A stretch of DNA of 64,000 bases from Acheta domesticus (lineage: Eukaryota; Arthropoda; Insecta; Orthoptera; Gryllidae). This document shows, one piece after another, positions 33,446-44,395 of the stretch. The stretch covers positions 168,474,206 through 168,538,205 of the forward strand of contig JAHLJT010008446.1 in NCBI GenBank assembly GCA_031308135.1, in the 5' to 3' direction. The notes under the pieces were generated by a model. It had not been told where the DNA came from, did no database searches, and worked only from the letters and a program-made list of their open reading frames with translations. The translations under genes were made by a program, and so were the position numbers. Positions within the stretch are counted from its first letter, which is position 1, and each line of letters begins with the position of its first letter.

Positions 33446-33629
33446 ACAGTAAACCCTCATTAATACGAATTCCAAGGAACCGAAATAATCGGAGTTCGTG
33501 TTATAAAAATTCGTGTTATCCGAGAACTTTAAAAGTCCGTATTACCATAATCCCATGCCGAGACCGACATTTTGTTCGTGTTGCGGCGAAATTTGTGTTA
33601 AGCGAGTTCGTGCTAACGAGGCTTTGCAG
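33446..33629. mobile_element. Tigger/pogo-type MITE
   Basis: Left end CAGTAAACCCTCATTAATAC is typical of pogo/Tigger elements. The right end, reverse complemented, is CTGCAAAGCCTCGTTAGCAC, an imperfect match. TA dinucleotides flank it at 33444-33445 and 33630-33631. The 184-bp body holds no transposase. Confidence 0.8.
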
Positions 33630-33631
33630 TA

Positions 33632-34107
33632 CTTCGTTTCACGCTAAAGAGTATTGTTTTATACAGTATTCGTGAGGGATCACTTCGAAACATTTTGTAT
33701 TTTTGTGAGTAGAACATAATATCAATACTTTATATTTGTGATTAATTTTCCTTTAAGTCCTTGGTAATATTATAAAGATAACGTTCGTAATATATCGATT
33801 GCTCTGACTCTGAGATCATTATGTAACGCAGAGTTCGTTTTAATGTTCATTCCTGTATTGGAAGAGTGGGTCGTTAACCAGTAGGGATGGGCGATTGTTT
33901 TGAAAATTAATCTATTAATTTCCAATTAATCTATTCTTTTCCAATATTTCAGTTCATATATTTCAATATTCCAACAATTCTATATCAATTTATTGTTTAA
34001 ATTAATTGAGCAATACTTTTTTTTTTCATATTTGCCGCAACATGCAACTAAGCATTCGATGTAATGATTTTCTGTTTTTCTTTTAATGAAACACTCGAAA
34101 TAGATGA
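33632..34107. other. No recognised element
   Basis: AT-rich intron. 'gtagggatgggcgattg' near 33882 resembles one end of a hAT MITE, but I found no matching second end. Confidence 0.35.
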
Positions 34108-34751
34108 CTAGGGAATTAGTGCGGTGCGATTAGACCAAAACCTCAACATCCAATGTAAAAGTTTCTCTCCAACTTCAAATTGTTCAATACAATCCACATA
34201 TTGTTTGGTAAAATGTTACGCCAGTGAGCGTCGTTTGGTGGGGAGGGGGGAGAGACGTAAATTAGCCGTTTTTATCAGTTTTCTTAAATATTTCGAAAAT
34301 TATGCGGTTTAACGCAAAAAGCGTCATATACAAAAATAATCTACATTAAATTGCAAACAAAAATGGTCCTGAGGATAATCTTGCTAGATAGAATGGTTCC
34401 AGAGTTACGGAGGCTGTAAAAGTAGACATTTTTCGTATTTTCTAGATGTTTTGGGGAAAAATGACATTATCACTAAGGAAACTATTTTTTTTATATAGGA
34501 TTGTGTTTTGTAAAAGCTCATTACGATTTTGGTGGCCGGAGGAATGTTAGAAGCCCTTGAAGGAACGACAACCTCACCACCCTCTCAAGGGGCGCTACTT
34601 TTAAAAGGAAAAGAGGCTTCCACACTCCTAGGCTATTAAAACCTAAGGCACGGAGAAACCCTTCTGAACTTTCTCTGTACAATGTCGCATTAAGAATGGA
34701 TATCTTTCCAACATAAATTATTTTAAAATATAAAAATATTAGCTGTATATT

Positions 34752-35316
34752 AATCTCTCTCGATATATATAAAATGAATGTTGGTATTTATACAAGAGCT
34801 AAATTCTTACACCGTTGGTCCGATCTCCATGAAAGTTGGCATTTCCACGTGTTTTTTCGCCCAGAAGGTTTATGTGCTGTTAAATCTGTTTTAAGTCCTC
34901 TACATGGCGCTGTAGAACAAAACGAAATATATCACGTCAAATGCAACCCGCAACACACTCGGCTGCGTTTTGAATATATATCGTTAAATAATTCCTAAAC
35001 GAGGCGTTCTAGGGCCTTAAAAACCAAAATTTTGAGGCGGAAGGCCTCAAAGAAACGTTTCTCACACCGTAATCTACAGAATTCTCGAACATTCTATTAC
35101 ATTTTTGTTGATCTGGCACTTCCCGATACAACTTCACCTTTTCAGAGACGTGCAAAATATGCAAGTAAATGTAAATGAGAGGGACAGAGGACGGCAGAGA
35201 CAGAGACAGACAGACAAGGACAGGGTGAGGGAAGGAGGGAGAAACAATGAGAAAGGGTGATGGGAGGGGAAAGAGGAAGATGAAGGGCAGAACAACGTCT
35301 GCCGGGTTTTCCTAGT
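34752..35316 (+). mobile_element. Helentron-like non-autonomous element
   Basis: It starts around TCTCTCGATATATATAAAAT and ends ACGTCTGCCGGGTTTTCCTA, a start/end combination that I know from arthropod Helitron/Helentron derivatives. It interrupts the left arm of the long-inverted-repeat element: the uninterrupted right arm gives the empty site. No target duplication is evident, as expected for this class. A GACA/GAGG-rich stretch lies at about 35175-35285. No RepHel protein is encoded. Confidence 0.7.
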
Positions 35317-35537
35317 TATGATGTACAATTATATCATTTTTAATCACAATATTTTGAAAACTGCAACTTTTGGAGTTTTTTTCTTTAGAAAATAGGTATA
35401 TCTGGTTGTGTGTTGCAACCACATTTACAGTAGAAATCAGATGTAATCATAGGAAATAAGTGTAAATTACATAATACGTGTTAATTCAAAAGAGTGTGAT
35501 AAATGAAGTTACATACCAAGCAAAGATGTAATTTTGA

Positions 35538-35592
35538 TGTAATGACTCAAGTCATTACATAGTGTGAGGCCCTCTTGAGAGGGCCTCACACT
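35538..35592. repeat. Two adjacent perfect hairpins
   Basis: The first, at 35538-35559, has 10-nt arms (TGTAATGACT) around CA. The second, at 35561-35592, has 15-nt arms (AGTGTGAGGCCCTCT) around TG. They sit at the inner edge of the left arm. With two-base loops they could form cruciforms or act as protein-binding palindromes. Confidence 0.85.
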
Positions 35593-36845
35593 AACCTCAT
35601 CTCCCCACCTGTCATGCCTGTTAGTTGCTTCCGTTCGGATACTTTCAATAATTTCAAATTTCTATACTAAACTCCTTTTTTGAGCTAGGTTCCTGCATTT
35701 AGATACATCTACACACTTGCGACCACAAAGAAAAACAAGGTTTTAAAATCAAATGATTCACGTGGAATCTTTGCTTGTTACGGTGGCTTTGGACGTAATA
35801 TGTTTGTCGACTCTTACCATTTACTTGAAGCGAGGTATTCTGCAGAAACGTTTCTATAACTCCGACTTTACGAATTTCATTGCAATGAATTATTTTGTCC
35901 ACGGCCTTTGTAGTAGGAGTAATTAGTTCACCACCCTTGTCCTTACAAGGTTTCTACACACACTCCTCCATAATTCACACCCTTTCAAGTGATTATCATT
36001 ATTTCGCACAGTATTCTAAAAACAATAAAACAAATGTTAGCAGAATTTCATTATAGACAGTTCAACGAGAGACTGAAGTAGATATAAAGAAACCGTAATG
36101 TATTCCTCAGCCTAAACGCGTGGTCCGGGGCTATTGAGTTGTCATCTCACCAGCTGTACACTCGCGATCTCAAATCCATCCGCACATTACACAACATCCT
36201 TCTATCGCAATGTGCAGGATGCGCATGAGAAACGGACGACTGCTTAATAATTCGGGATAGAGATCATACACTCTTAAAAATTATAATGCATTCACACAAT
36301 ATAATTTCTAAAGTTATTATACAAATTACTAATAAGATGATAAGAAACTTTTACACACCACGAACACGCGAGCTGGTCCTGTATCAAATATATCAGTGAC
36401 TTGTAAACCCAAAAGTAGTGCAGCACTACAGTACATTGATTTAACATTAAATCTATTCGTTACTTACGTGGGGAAAAATCGTTAATTCTTGATCTGTCAA
36501 TGGTTCTATTGTCTATCAATTGCAAGTTTCGTATTCTTTTTGCGTAATGAATTGAATACGTTTAAAATAAGTTTCAAACGTAGTTGTTTCACCACATTCT
36601 GTCGACTTATTTCGCGAATATTTTAAAATTTCAGACGTTAACGGCAGTGGAGATGATAGTTCAGTCATGGATCGCATTTCAGTGAAAAATACACTACCCA
36701 GGATACACTCAAGAGCCACGTCACGCACCCACAATTTTAAACAACCTATCTTGACACTCATGTGAGTTTCTTTTGCGCTTATTCATTCTGCACAACTCAA
36801 ATAGTTTGACTAAGTTTCGAACATAAACGTGTTACACGGTCCGCC
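35593..36845. other. Centre of the long-inverted-repeat element
   Basis: Unique 1.25-kb stretch between the two arms. Minus-strand frames of 67 (35699-35902) and 81 codons (36516-36761) are the only notable ones; neither shows a DDE or other transposase motif that I recognise. It may be host DNA captured between the arms or a decayed transposase. Confidence 0.5.
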
Positions 36846-37709
36846 ATTACATCGAAATAACATCTTTTCTTGGTATGTAACTTCATTTACCACACTCTTT
36901 TGAAATAACACGTATTATGTAATGTAAATTTACACTTATTTGAGGCGATTACATCTGATTTTTGTAAATATGATTGCTTATACAGCAAAATATGTCTATT
37001 TTTTTGAAGAAGAAACTTCAAGAGCTGCAGTTTTCAAAATATTGCGATTAAAAATGATATAATTATGTATCATAATTACTATACAGCTAATATTTTTATA
37101 TTTTATAATCATTATTCTTGGAAAGATATTCATTCTTAATGCGACATTGTACAGAGAAAGTTCAGAGTGGGTTTCTCCGTGCCACAGGTTTTAATATCCT
37201 AGGCGTGTGGAAGCTCCCTTTTCCTTTTAAAAGTAGCGCCCCTTGAGAGGGTGGTGAGGTTGTCGTTCCTTCAAGGGCTACTAATATACCACCGGCCACT
37301 AAAATCGTAATGAGCTTTTACAAAACACAATACTGTATAAAAAAAAGTTTCTTTAGTGATAATGTCATATTTTCCCAAAAAAATCTAGAAAATACGAAAA
37401 ATATCTACTTTACACTCTTCGTAACTCTGGAACCGTTCACTTTAGCAAGATTATGCTCCGGACCATTTTTATTTTCAATTTAATGTAGATTATTTTTGTA
37501 TATGACACTTTTTGCGCTAAACCGCATAATTTTCGAAATATTTAAGAAAACTGATAAAAACGGCTAATTTACCAACTTCTCCCCCACCCCCCGCCGCAAA
37601 AAACCCGACGCTCAAAATGATGTAACTTTTTACCAAACAATATATGGATTGTATTGAACAATTTGAAGTTGGAGGGAAAGTTTTACTTTGGATGTTGAGG
37701 TTAGGCCGC

Positions 37710-38966
37710 TGTTTATCCTGTGCAGCTGTTCTGCGCAGCGGGCCTGGTTGCAGGCGGAGGAGCTAGTGGGGTCTGGTAGATCAGTAAATAGTTTGTGATT
37801 TTCACTTATTGTATTTTGCAGCAAAACAATACATGAACTTAAGATTATCTTAACCTAAATGAAGATGAATGATTGCCTTATGACTATGTACACTATACAA
37901 TTGGTTTAGCTGAGCACAGTTTTGCCCATTGTGAATAGATTTGGTAGTTAACATTTACATAAGCTGGAGAATGATAATTAATGATTGAAGTTGATAACAA
38001 GTAATTTGTAGTTTGAAATGAAATTAGGTTGAAATAAATCTATATTAAAATTGCCGTGAGAAATTTAGTAATGTCATAGCAATGCTTTTGTGAATTAGGG
38101 CACTCATCTGTTGGCTGCAGGTAGATGTCCAACCATGTGAAGAGACGTCAGGCGGCTAGTCTACGTAGACTCGGTCGTCGTTAATAGATGATTTGGCAGT
38201 CCTGGTGGTGCACTCGGAGATCTGGCAGTTCCCTGTAGAACACTCTGCGTTGTCCCCGACTGCGGCCCGTGCAGGAACGGTGTAGTTAATCGAATAGCGC
38301 AGGAAGCGCGCGCGACATAATTAAGTTGCGGAATGTCGCCGGCACTGCTGGTTTTAGATTTTGATGTAGGCCGTGCGCACCACAAAGTTGGCGGCCGTAT
38401 CAGAACGGCACAATACTGGATTACGATAGTATTTACGCGTGCGCACCACAAAGTTGGCGGCCGTATCAGAACGGCACAATACTGGATTACGATCAGCGGA
38501 TCAGTTGATTGAAAGGTTAGAGTGTTCGTGCCTATATAGTTTTCGTTCACTTGCGAACGCGACAAAGATAGTTTTGGCTGCACGAACCCGCTTGTGCCCG
38601 GCACGGCGGACAGAAGATAAGTGCCTTTCGGCGGCTGAGAACGGTGGGGGCTGCGTGAGAGTGCGTCTGTGTGTGTGTGTGTAGCGTCGTGTGAAAGAGC
38701 GACCGGGCCTGGCGCGGCCGGGTCGCGGTGTTCGGAGGCGGTTAGAGAAAGCGGGGGCGGCTTCCCTATCTTTCTTTGTAAAGTGGATCATAAATCGGCA
38801 ATCGGCGGTGGCCGCATCTGGGCGCGCCCTTGTGCGTAGCGTGGGAGCGAGCGAGCCGGCCCTCCGCAGGCCGGCCGGGACCCGACCGCGTGCAGGGTGG
38901 TCGGAGGACGGGAGAGAGGGGAGGAAAGGCGGCGGAGGCTTCTGGCCTTCCTTGTAAGATTGACCA
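37710..38966 (-). repeat. 3' LTR of BEL/Pao element
   Basis: Direct repeat of 42600-43857, GC-rich in its right half. It contains a 66-bp tandem duplication (38373-38492) and a (GT)n tract near 38668-38681. Long open frames here are composition artefacts repeated in both LTRs. Confidence 0.93.
38373..38492. repeat. 66-bp tandem duplication in the BEL LTR
   Basis: A unit beginning GTGCGCACCACAAAGTTGGC starts at 38373 and again at 38439; the second copy is slightly shorter. The same pair is present in the other LTR (from about 43264), so it predates the insertion. Duplicated blocks in LTRs often act as enhancers, but that is not shown here. Confidence 0.85.
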
Positions 38967-39000
38967 TAAACTGCCCCCGTTTTGAGTTGCCGGGTGGAGG
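38967..39000 (-). other. Putative polypurine tract of BEL element
   Basis: In element orientation the bases before the 3' LTR read AAAACGGGGGCAGTTTA. The G-rich core would serve as plus-strand primer. Confidence 0.5.
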
Positions 39001-39126
39001 AAATCAAATAGAAAATGATGGTCAATCTTATTGGAGTTAAGTTCATGAAGAAGTAACAAGTAGAGTTGACAAAATGAAGTGTTAATTAGCAATTTTGATT
39101 AAGCTGACAGAATTTGATATCTGATT

Positions 39127-39650
39127 TTAGTTGTCAGTTGGGAAGGGGCATATGCAATGAATTGACCTTTTATAACGACCCTTTGAGGTTTGGAGTTCTA
39201 CCACACGAATTTTGTTGTCTCTCCCAGGGAAAACCTGGGTGATACGAGCCGTTGGCCACATAGAAGGTGAGGTATTAATATCCTTAATGAGTACTAACAT
39301 ACCAATTTTAAGATTAGGAGTTGAGGAATGCCATTTTGCTCTTTGTTGCAGAGATTGTAAATAGTTACTCGACCATTTTTTCCACAGAATATTGAGGATT
39401 TGTTGAGTTCTTTTCCACCTAGTTGAAGTGTCTACAATTGTTTCTCCTTGGGCATTAGGGAGGGTGGTCAATGATCGTTGAATTAAGAAATGAGCTGGTG
39501 AGATGTAATTAAGATCTTCAGGATCTTCTGAAGTGGGTAGTAATGGGCGAGAGTTTAAGATAGCTTCGATTTCCGCGACAATAGTTAGCATTTCTTCATA
39601 AGTCAAGGGTGATTTAGGCATGATTGTGCGGAAAATTCTTTTGAATGATT
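39127..39650 (-). pseudogene. BEL/Pao integrase C-terminal region
   Basis: The minus-strand frame includes MPKSPLTYEEMLTIVAEIEA, ILNSRPLLPTSEDPEDLNYI, then PAHFLIQRSL, a W-rich stretch (RWKRTQQILNILWKKWSSNY) and a beta-rich tail with WPTARITQVFPGRDNKIRVV. This is the end of the integrase core and the DUF5641-type C-terminal domain of BEL/Pao polyproteins. It ends at a natural-looking stop 160 bp before the LTR. The catalytic part of the integrase is missing upstream. Confidence 0.92.
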
Positions 39651-41099
39651 TAATGAAATTCCTGTACTAGTTTTTGCACTAGCATCAAATACTACTCTCG
39701 TTTTTGTGGTAGACGAATCCCTTTTGATGATTGCATGATGAGGTACATGATAAGTAGGCACATTGGGGGGTGGCCTAGGGGACGGTGACATATGTCCTAA
39801 TTGAACATATTCTTGCATGAAGCTTTGATAAGATGATTTGTAATCTGGATCACGTGACATGCGTGCTTCAATGGAATAAAATCTTTGGATAGCTTGCGAT
39901 CTAGATTCGCCTAGAATATCTACACTTGCTTTCCTTGGAAGCTTAGTGACGTATTTTCCATCTGGAGTCCTAGTGGTGGTGTTTTTAAAGTGGTTTATAC
40001 AGAATAATTCTTCTGAAGTAAAGTTCTGAAGGGGGGTGATTTCTTCTAACTGCCAGAATCTTTCTAATGAATGATCCTCCTCTGATTTTGCATTGATAAA
40101 ATTACTTAAAGTGGTTTGAGTCTGAGCATAGGCATTTGAGACTGGATAGCATCCACTTATGGTCCATCCAAAAACACTGTTTTGTAAGATAGGGAAGTTA
40201 GTATTAACATTCAATATGCCGGGTAGAATGATTTTTGAAGTTAATCCAGCACCAAGTAGAATATCAATTGGTTTAGACTGATTAAAATCTGGATCAGCTA
40301 GGTTTAAATTTGTAGGAATTTGCCAATCTTGAACATCAATTTGAGCTGTGGGAATGTTGGCTGTGATTTGAGGGACAACAATGTAGGTTTCTACTGCCTT
40401 CCAATTTGAGTAATTTGAAGCTATTGTGGCAGTAAGAGTTATACTAGCGGGAAAGTTACTATGACAAATAGCCTTAATATTGATACTTGAATATTTAGTA
40501 GGAAGGCATAATTTGCTGGCTAAGTTTTCAGAAATTAGATTGCAGTTACTCCCTGAATCTAATAATGCTCTAGCTTGAATAAAATTTCCTTTGTTATCTG
40601 CAATTCTTATAATGGCTGTGGGGAGTAATACGGGTTGCAATTCATCATTTGTTCGGCAAGAAGTTGCATTTACTATGGTATTACTCGATGATTGTGCCGC
40701 AAATTGGGTGGAATGCAAGGGATTTCCTGAATTATTAACACTGGATGGGTGAAACTCTGGGGCATTGAGTGTTAAATTAGAAGTTTCATTCATCTGAGGG
40801 TCTGAGTTGTTGACAATTAGTGAGTTTTTACTCCTCTGATTAGGATTCGCAATCGTTAAGTTTGTATTAGTTACTTTCTTTACAAAGCTATGATGTAATA
40901 GGGTGTGATGCCTTTGTGCGCATTCTAGACATGTTTTCTCACTGCATTTGTGACCTCGAACATTTACTTTACAACAATTAAAGCACAGTTTATTTGTCTT
41001 AAAGTGAGTTAATCTCTCAGCTGGGTTCATGGCTTTAAATTTTTGACATTTAAAGATTGTGTGTGGTTCTTTACAAATTGGACATGAGAGAGCTTGCAT
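39651..41099 (-). pseudogene. BEL/Pao zinc-knuckle, protease and RT start
   Basis: One long minus-strand frame. It begins with a cysteine-rich part (CPICKEPHTIFKCQKF, LCFNCCKVNVRGHKCSEKTC, CLECAQRHHTLLHH), continues to the DUF1758-type protease with the active site ALLDSGSNCNLIS, later ILLGAGLTSKII and SVFGWTISGCY, and ends in the first reverse transcriptase block with STTKTRVVFDASAKTSTGIS. About position 39652 it joins integrase-derived sequence in another frame, so most of the reverse transcriptase, RNase H and the integrase core are deleted. Confidence 0.93.
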
Positions 41100-41279
41100 A
41101 GAATCATTTTTATTAGAATTTTGATTGGAGGTTTGATGAGAGGTGGCATGATTTAAAACGGGATTGCTTTGACAACTTTCTTCAATACGATAGGTTTTTT
41201 TCCAAAAAAATCATACATTGATTCTAAAGATGGGGCTTCACTTGAAGCAGAATGTCGCTCCCATTCTTTGACAATATCG

Positions 41280-42092
41280 CTAGGGGCAATGAGCGAGTAT
41301 TCTGTGCAGAATAATTAGATCTAGTGTGGATACTGTGAGTTTCAAAGCCTTGAGTGCCTTGATGTTGGCCATATAATGATCTATGAAGTTTCTAATCGAC
41401 TGAGGGTGTGACCTTTTGATTTCAGGAGGAGTTTCTAAGTTGTTGATGTAGCTTGAAGCTAACTGCCTAGGATTATTGTATCTTTGGCATAACAAGGACC
41501 AAGCTACTTGAAAATTTTCAGCAGTATTTGTTAAGTTTTGAATTACTGAGCGCGCTTCATTTTTCAAACTTTGGGCGAGATAATGAAATTTTTCAACGCC
41601 AGTTAAATGGGCATTTTCAACCACAATGCTTGTAAACAAGTCTCTAAAAAATTCCCATTCGGAGAATTTTCCATTAAAGGTTGGAGCTGGTAAGGTTGGT
41701 AATCTAATGTTATTAGTATCATTATTTACATTTATACAAAGAGGATTAGATTGCGATGACTGCATGGTCGATGAATTGTTTACATTTTGAGGTGAAAATG
41801 GAGATGATTCTAGTTTTATTTGAATTTGTGCAATTATTCTATTTTTGTCTTCCTCTATTTGAAATAAGTCATCTAGTTGAGTATCATCATTTGGGCCTAA
41901 TGCCTCTAGTGCTGACCGATATTGATTCCAATAGTGATTCAAAGTTTGTTTGTTTTCAACAAGTTGCTTGTAAGATAGTGAATCAGTTATTTCATGAGTT
42001 TGAATTCTTTCACCGTAAGCTTTGAATTGACGTAGCGCGAAATCGCGAGCTGACAATTGTTTATTAAGAGTTCTACGTTCTGCGTTTGACAT
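41280..42092 (-). pseudogene. BEL/Pao gag (DUF1759-type)
   Basis: Starts MSNAERRTLNKQLSARDF. The central part has LPTLPAPTFNGKFSEWEFFR, FTSIVVENAHLTGVEKFHYL and LKNEARSVIQNL, the classic order of the BEL gag domain (LPxxxLPxFxGxxxxWxxFxxxF, KFxYLxxxLxxxA). It ends around ILHRILAHCP, after which a frameshift separates it from the zinc-knuckle frame at 41099; further gag-like residues continue in another frame in the 180-bp gap, beside homopolymer runs. Confidence 0.92.
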
Positions 42093-42574
42093 CTTGCCTG
42101 CCTATGATCGTTTGATAAAAATGGATTTGCTGCCCCCGGTGGGCACTCCGGGGAGGAGTACTTGAAAATTTGCAAAACTTTTTAGAAATGAATTAGCTAA
42201 ATTGCTCACAGCAACCGTAAGTTGACTTGTAACTAACACACAAATAGTACTAACACTTCACAGTTCACAGACACTTTACACTTTGCTGAAATTGGCATTT
42301 ATACACATTTAAACAACACTAGATTGGAATAAACACTTGATGTTTGCTGAATAGTAGACACATAAATAACCCTTGAGAATTGTTCATGTTTTGTTTTGCA
42401 TCTTTTGGTTCAGTAGACTTATAATTAATGAATTTTAAAATTATACAGAGTGTGAAAATCACTTGCCCGGTAATGATGGAGGACAATGAGAATTATTTAA
42501 ATGAGAAGAAGTGAACCAAGTTTATGTCCTTGATGTAGGCAACAAAGTGGATTAAAGGGGAAGTACGTAGAGCT
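42093..42574. other. BEL leader region
   Basis: This is the 5' untranslated part of the BEL element between the primer-binding site and gag. AT-rich, no coding frame. Confidence 0.55.
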
Positions 42575-42599
42575 CATATTCGGCCCGGAGGCGACCAAA
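42575..42599 (-). other. Putative primer-binding site of BEL element
   Basis: Read on the minus strand, the bases after the 5' LTR are TT, then TGGTCGCCTCCGGGCCGAAT. TGG at the start matches a tRNA CCA end. I cannot name the tRNA with confidence. Confidence 0.5.
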
Positions 42600-43857
42600 T
42601 GTTTATCCTGTGCAGCTGTTCTGCGCAGCGGGCCTGGTTGCAGGCGGAGGAGCTAGTGGGGTCTGGTAGATCAGTAAATAGTTTGTGATTTTCACTTATT
42701 GTATTTTGCAGCAAAACAATACATGAAACTTAAGATTATCTTAACCTAAATGAAGATGAATGATTGCCTTATGACTATGTACACTATACAATTGGTTTAG
42801 CTGAGCACAGTTTTGCCCATTGTGAATAGATTTGGTAGTTAACATTTACATAAGCTGGAGAATGATAATTAATGATTGAAGTTGATAACAAGTAATTTGT
42901 AGTTTGAAATGAAATTAGGTTGAAATAAATCTATATTAAAATTGCCGTGAGAAATTTAGTAATGTCATAGCAATGCTTTTGTGAATTAGGGCACTCATCT
43001 GTTGGCTGCAGGTAGATGTCCAACCATGTGAAGAGACGTCAGGCGGCTAGTCTACGTAGACTCGGTCGTCGTTAATAGATGATTTGGCAGTCCTGGTGGT
43101 GCACTCGGAGATCTGGCAGTTCCCTGTAGAACACTCTGCGTTGTCCCCGACTGCGGCCCGTGCAGGAACGGTGTAGTTAATCGAATAGCGCAGGAAGCGC
43201 GCGCGACATAATTAAGTTGCGGAATGTCGCCGGCACTGCTGGTTTTAGATTTTGATGTAGGCCGTGCGCACCACAAAGTTGGCGGCCGTATCAGAACGGC
43301 ACAATACTGGATTACGATAGTATTTACGCGTGCGCACCACAAAGTTGGCGGCCGTATCAGAACGGCACAATACTGGATTACGATCAGCGGATCAGTTGAT
43401 TGAAAGGTTAGAGTGTTCGTGCCTATATAGTTTTCGTTCACTTGCGAACGCGACAAAGATAGTTTTGGCTGCACGAACCCGCTTGTGCCCGGCACGGCGG
43501 ACAGAAGATAAGTGCCTTTCGGCGGCTGAGAACGGTGGGGGCTGCGTGAGAGTGCGTCTGTGTGTGTGTGTGTAGCGTCGTGTGAAAGAGCGACCGGGCC
43601 TGGCGCGGCCGGGTCGCGGTGTTCGGAGGCGGTTAGAGAAAGCGGGGGCGGCTTCCCTATCTTTCTTTGTAAAGTGGATCATAAATCGGCAATCGGCGGT
43701 GGCCGCATCTGGGCGCGCCCTTGTGCGTAGCGTGGGAGCGAGCGAGCCGGCCCTCCGCAGGCCGGCCGGGACCCGACCGCGTGCAGGGTGGTCGGAGGAC
43801 GGGAGAGAGGGGAGGAAAGGCGGCGGAGGCTTCTGGCCTTCCTTGTAAGATTGACCA
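42600..43857 (-). repeat. 5' LTR of BEL/Pao element
   Basis: Pair of 37710-38966. The only difference seen by eye is AAA instead of AA near 42726. Confidence 0.93.
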
Positions 43858-44103
43858 GCCGCTTTTAGACTAATTGCACCGTACTAAATGCGGAACACAC
43901 ACTGGCGACACTAATTCAAAGTGTGAATTTAAAGAATTCGTGTATAAACAAGGAAGAAAACGAAATTCTTAAAATAAAATTCCTATAAGAGTCTTTTTTT
44001 AATAACTGCAAATAAGAATAAATTAAGAAATTCACTCATATATTTCCCTTACATTTAGGAATTAAACATAATTAACCACAATTACTAGTAGTACTAGTAT
44101 AAT

Positions 44104-44395
44104 CGAGCCTCGTGGCTAGTTTTAGTCAGCGTGCTCGCTTTTCACCACGCGGCCCCGGTTTCGATTCCCGTTTGAGGCAAGAGGTTAGTGTGCGTTTTCC
44201 TTGCAATGTCCCAGTATATGTTACTGTGTGACAATGAGAAAATTCGCCTCTCAGGTTGAGAAGACCGGAATACGGCGTGGGGAATGTGTGCGTGCAAACC
44301 ACACTTACCCCCCTTTACCCACGGCTGCGAGGCAGGGACTTCGCAAGTAGGCCTGAGCCCGTTCACGGTCTGTCGCGCCAAGTACATACATATTA
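44104..44395 (+). repeat. tRNA-derived SINE
   Basis: GCCTCG at 44107 can pair with GAGGC at 44174-44178 like a shortened acceptor stem, and GGTTTCGATTCC (44158-44169) is a B box. GTGCTCGCTTTTCACCACGC lies where the anticodon arm would be. The body to about 44395 carries CCACACTTACCCCCCTTTAC, a kind of tract found in SINE tails. The decayed loops argue against a functional tRNA. Confidence 0.6.

Larger units (their letters stand above)
37710..43857 (-). mobile_element. BEL/Pao LTR retrotransposon, internally deleted
   Basis: LTRs of 1257 bp (37710-38966) and 1258 bp (42600-43857) begin TG and end CA; they differ by eye in one A of a short run. A 5-bp target duplication GCCGC lies at 37705-37709 and 43858-43862. 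The interior (3.63 kb, minus strand) keeps gag, zinc knuckles, protease and the very start of the reverse transcriptase, then jumps to the C-terminal part of integrase. It sits in the right arm of a long-inverted-repeat transposon, whose sequence continues on both sides. Confidence 0.95.
34108..43893. mobile_element. Long-inverted-repeat DNA transposon with two nested insertions
   Basis: The left arm (34108-34752 plus 35317-35543) is the reverse complement, with divergence, of the right arm (36846-37709 plus about 43863-43893). Each arm is about 0.87-0.9 kb. Outer ends are GTGCGGTGCGATTAG and GTACGGTGCAATTAG, with TA at both edges, so a TA target duplication is possible. A Helentron-like element interrupts the left arm and a BEL/Pao element the right arm. 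Without these the element would be about 3.1 kb. The 1.3-kb centre shows no recognised transposase, so this is a foldback-like or non-autonomous element. Confidence 0.85.

Noticed and set aside
36516..36761. 81-codon minus frame in the centre of the long-inverted-repeat element as a transposase
   Set aside because: No catalytic motif and too short; listed only as an unassigned frame.
38501..39046. 181-codon minus frame and related frames in both BEL LTRs
   Set aside because: GC-rich LTR sequence that is Arg/Pro-rich in all frames; repeated at 43392-43682 by LTR identity. Not a gene.
44104..44180. Functional tRNA gene
   Set aside because: The acceptor-like stem is only five pairs, the D arm is disrupted and a SINE-like body follows.
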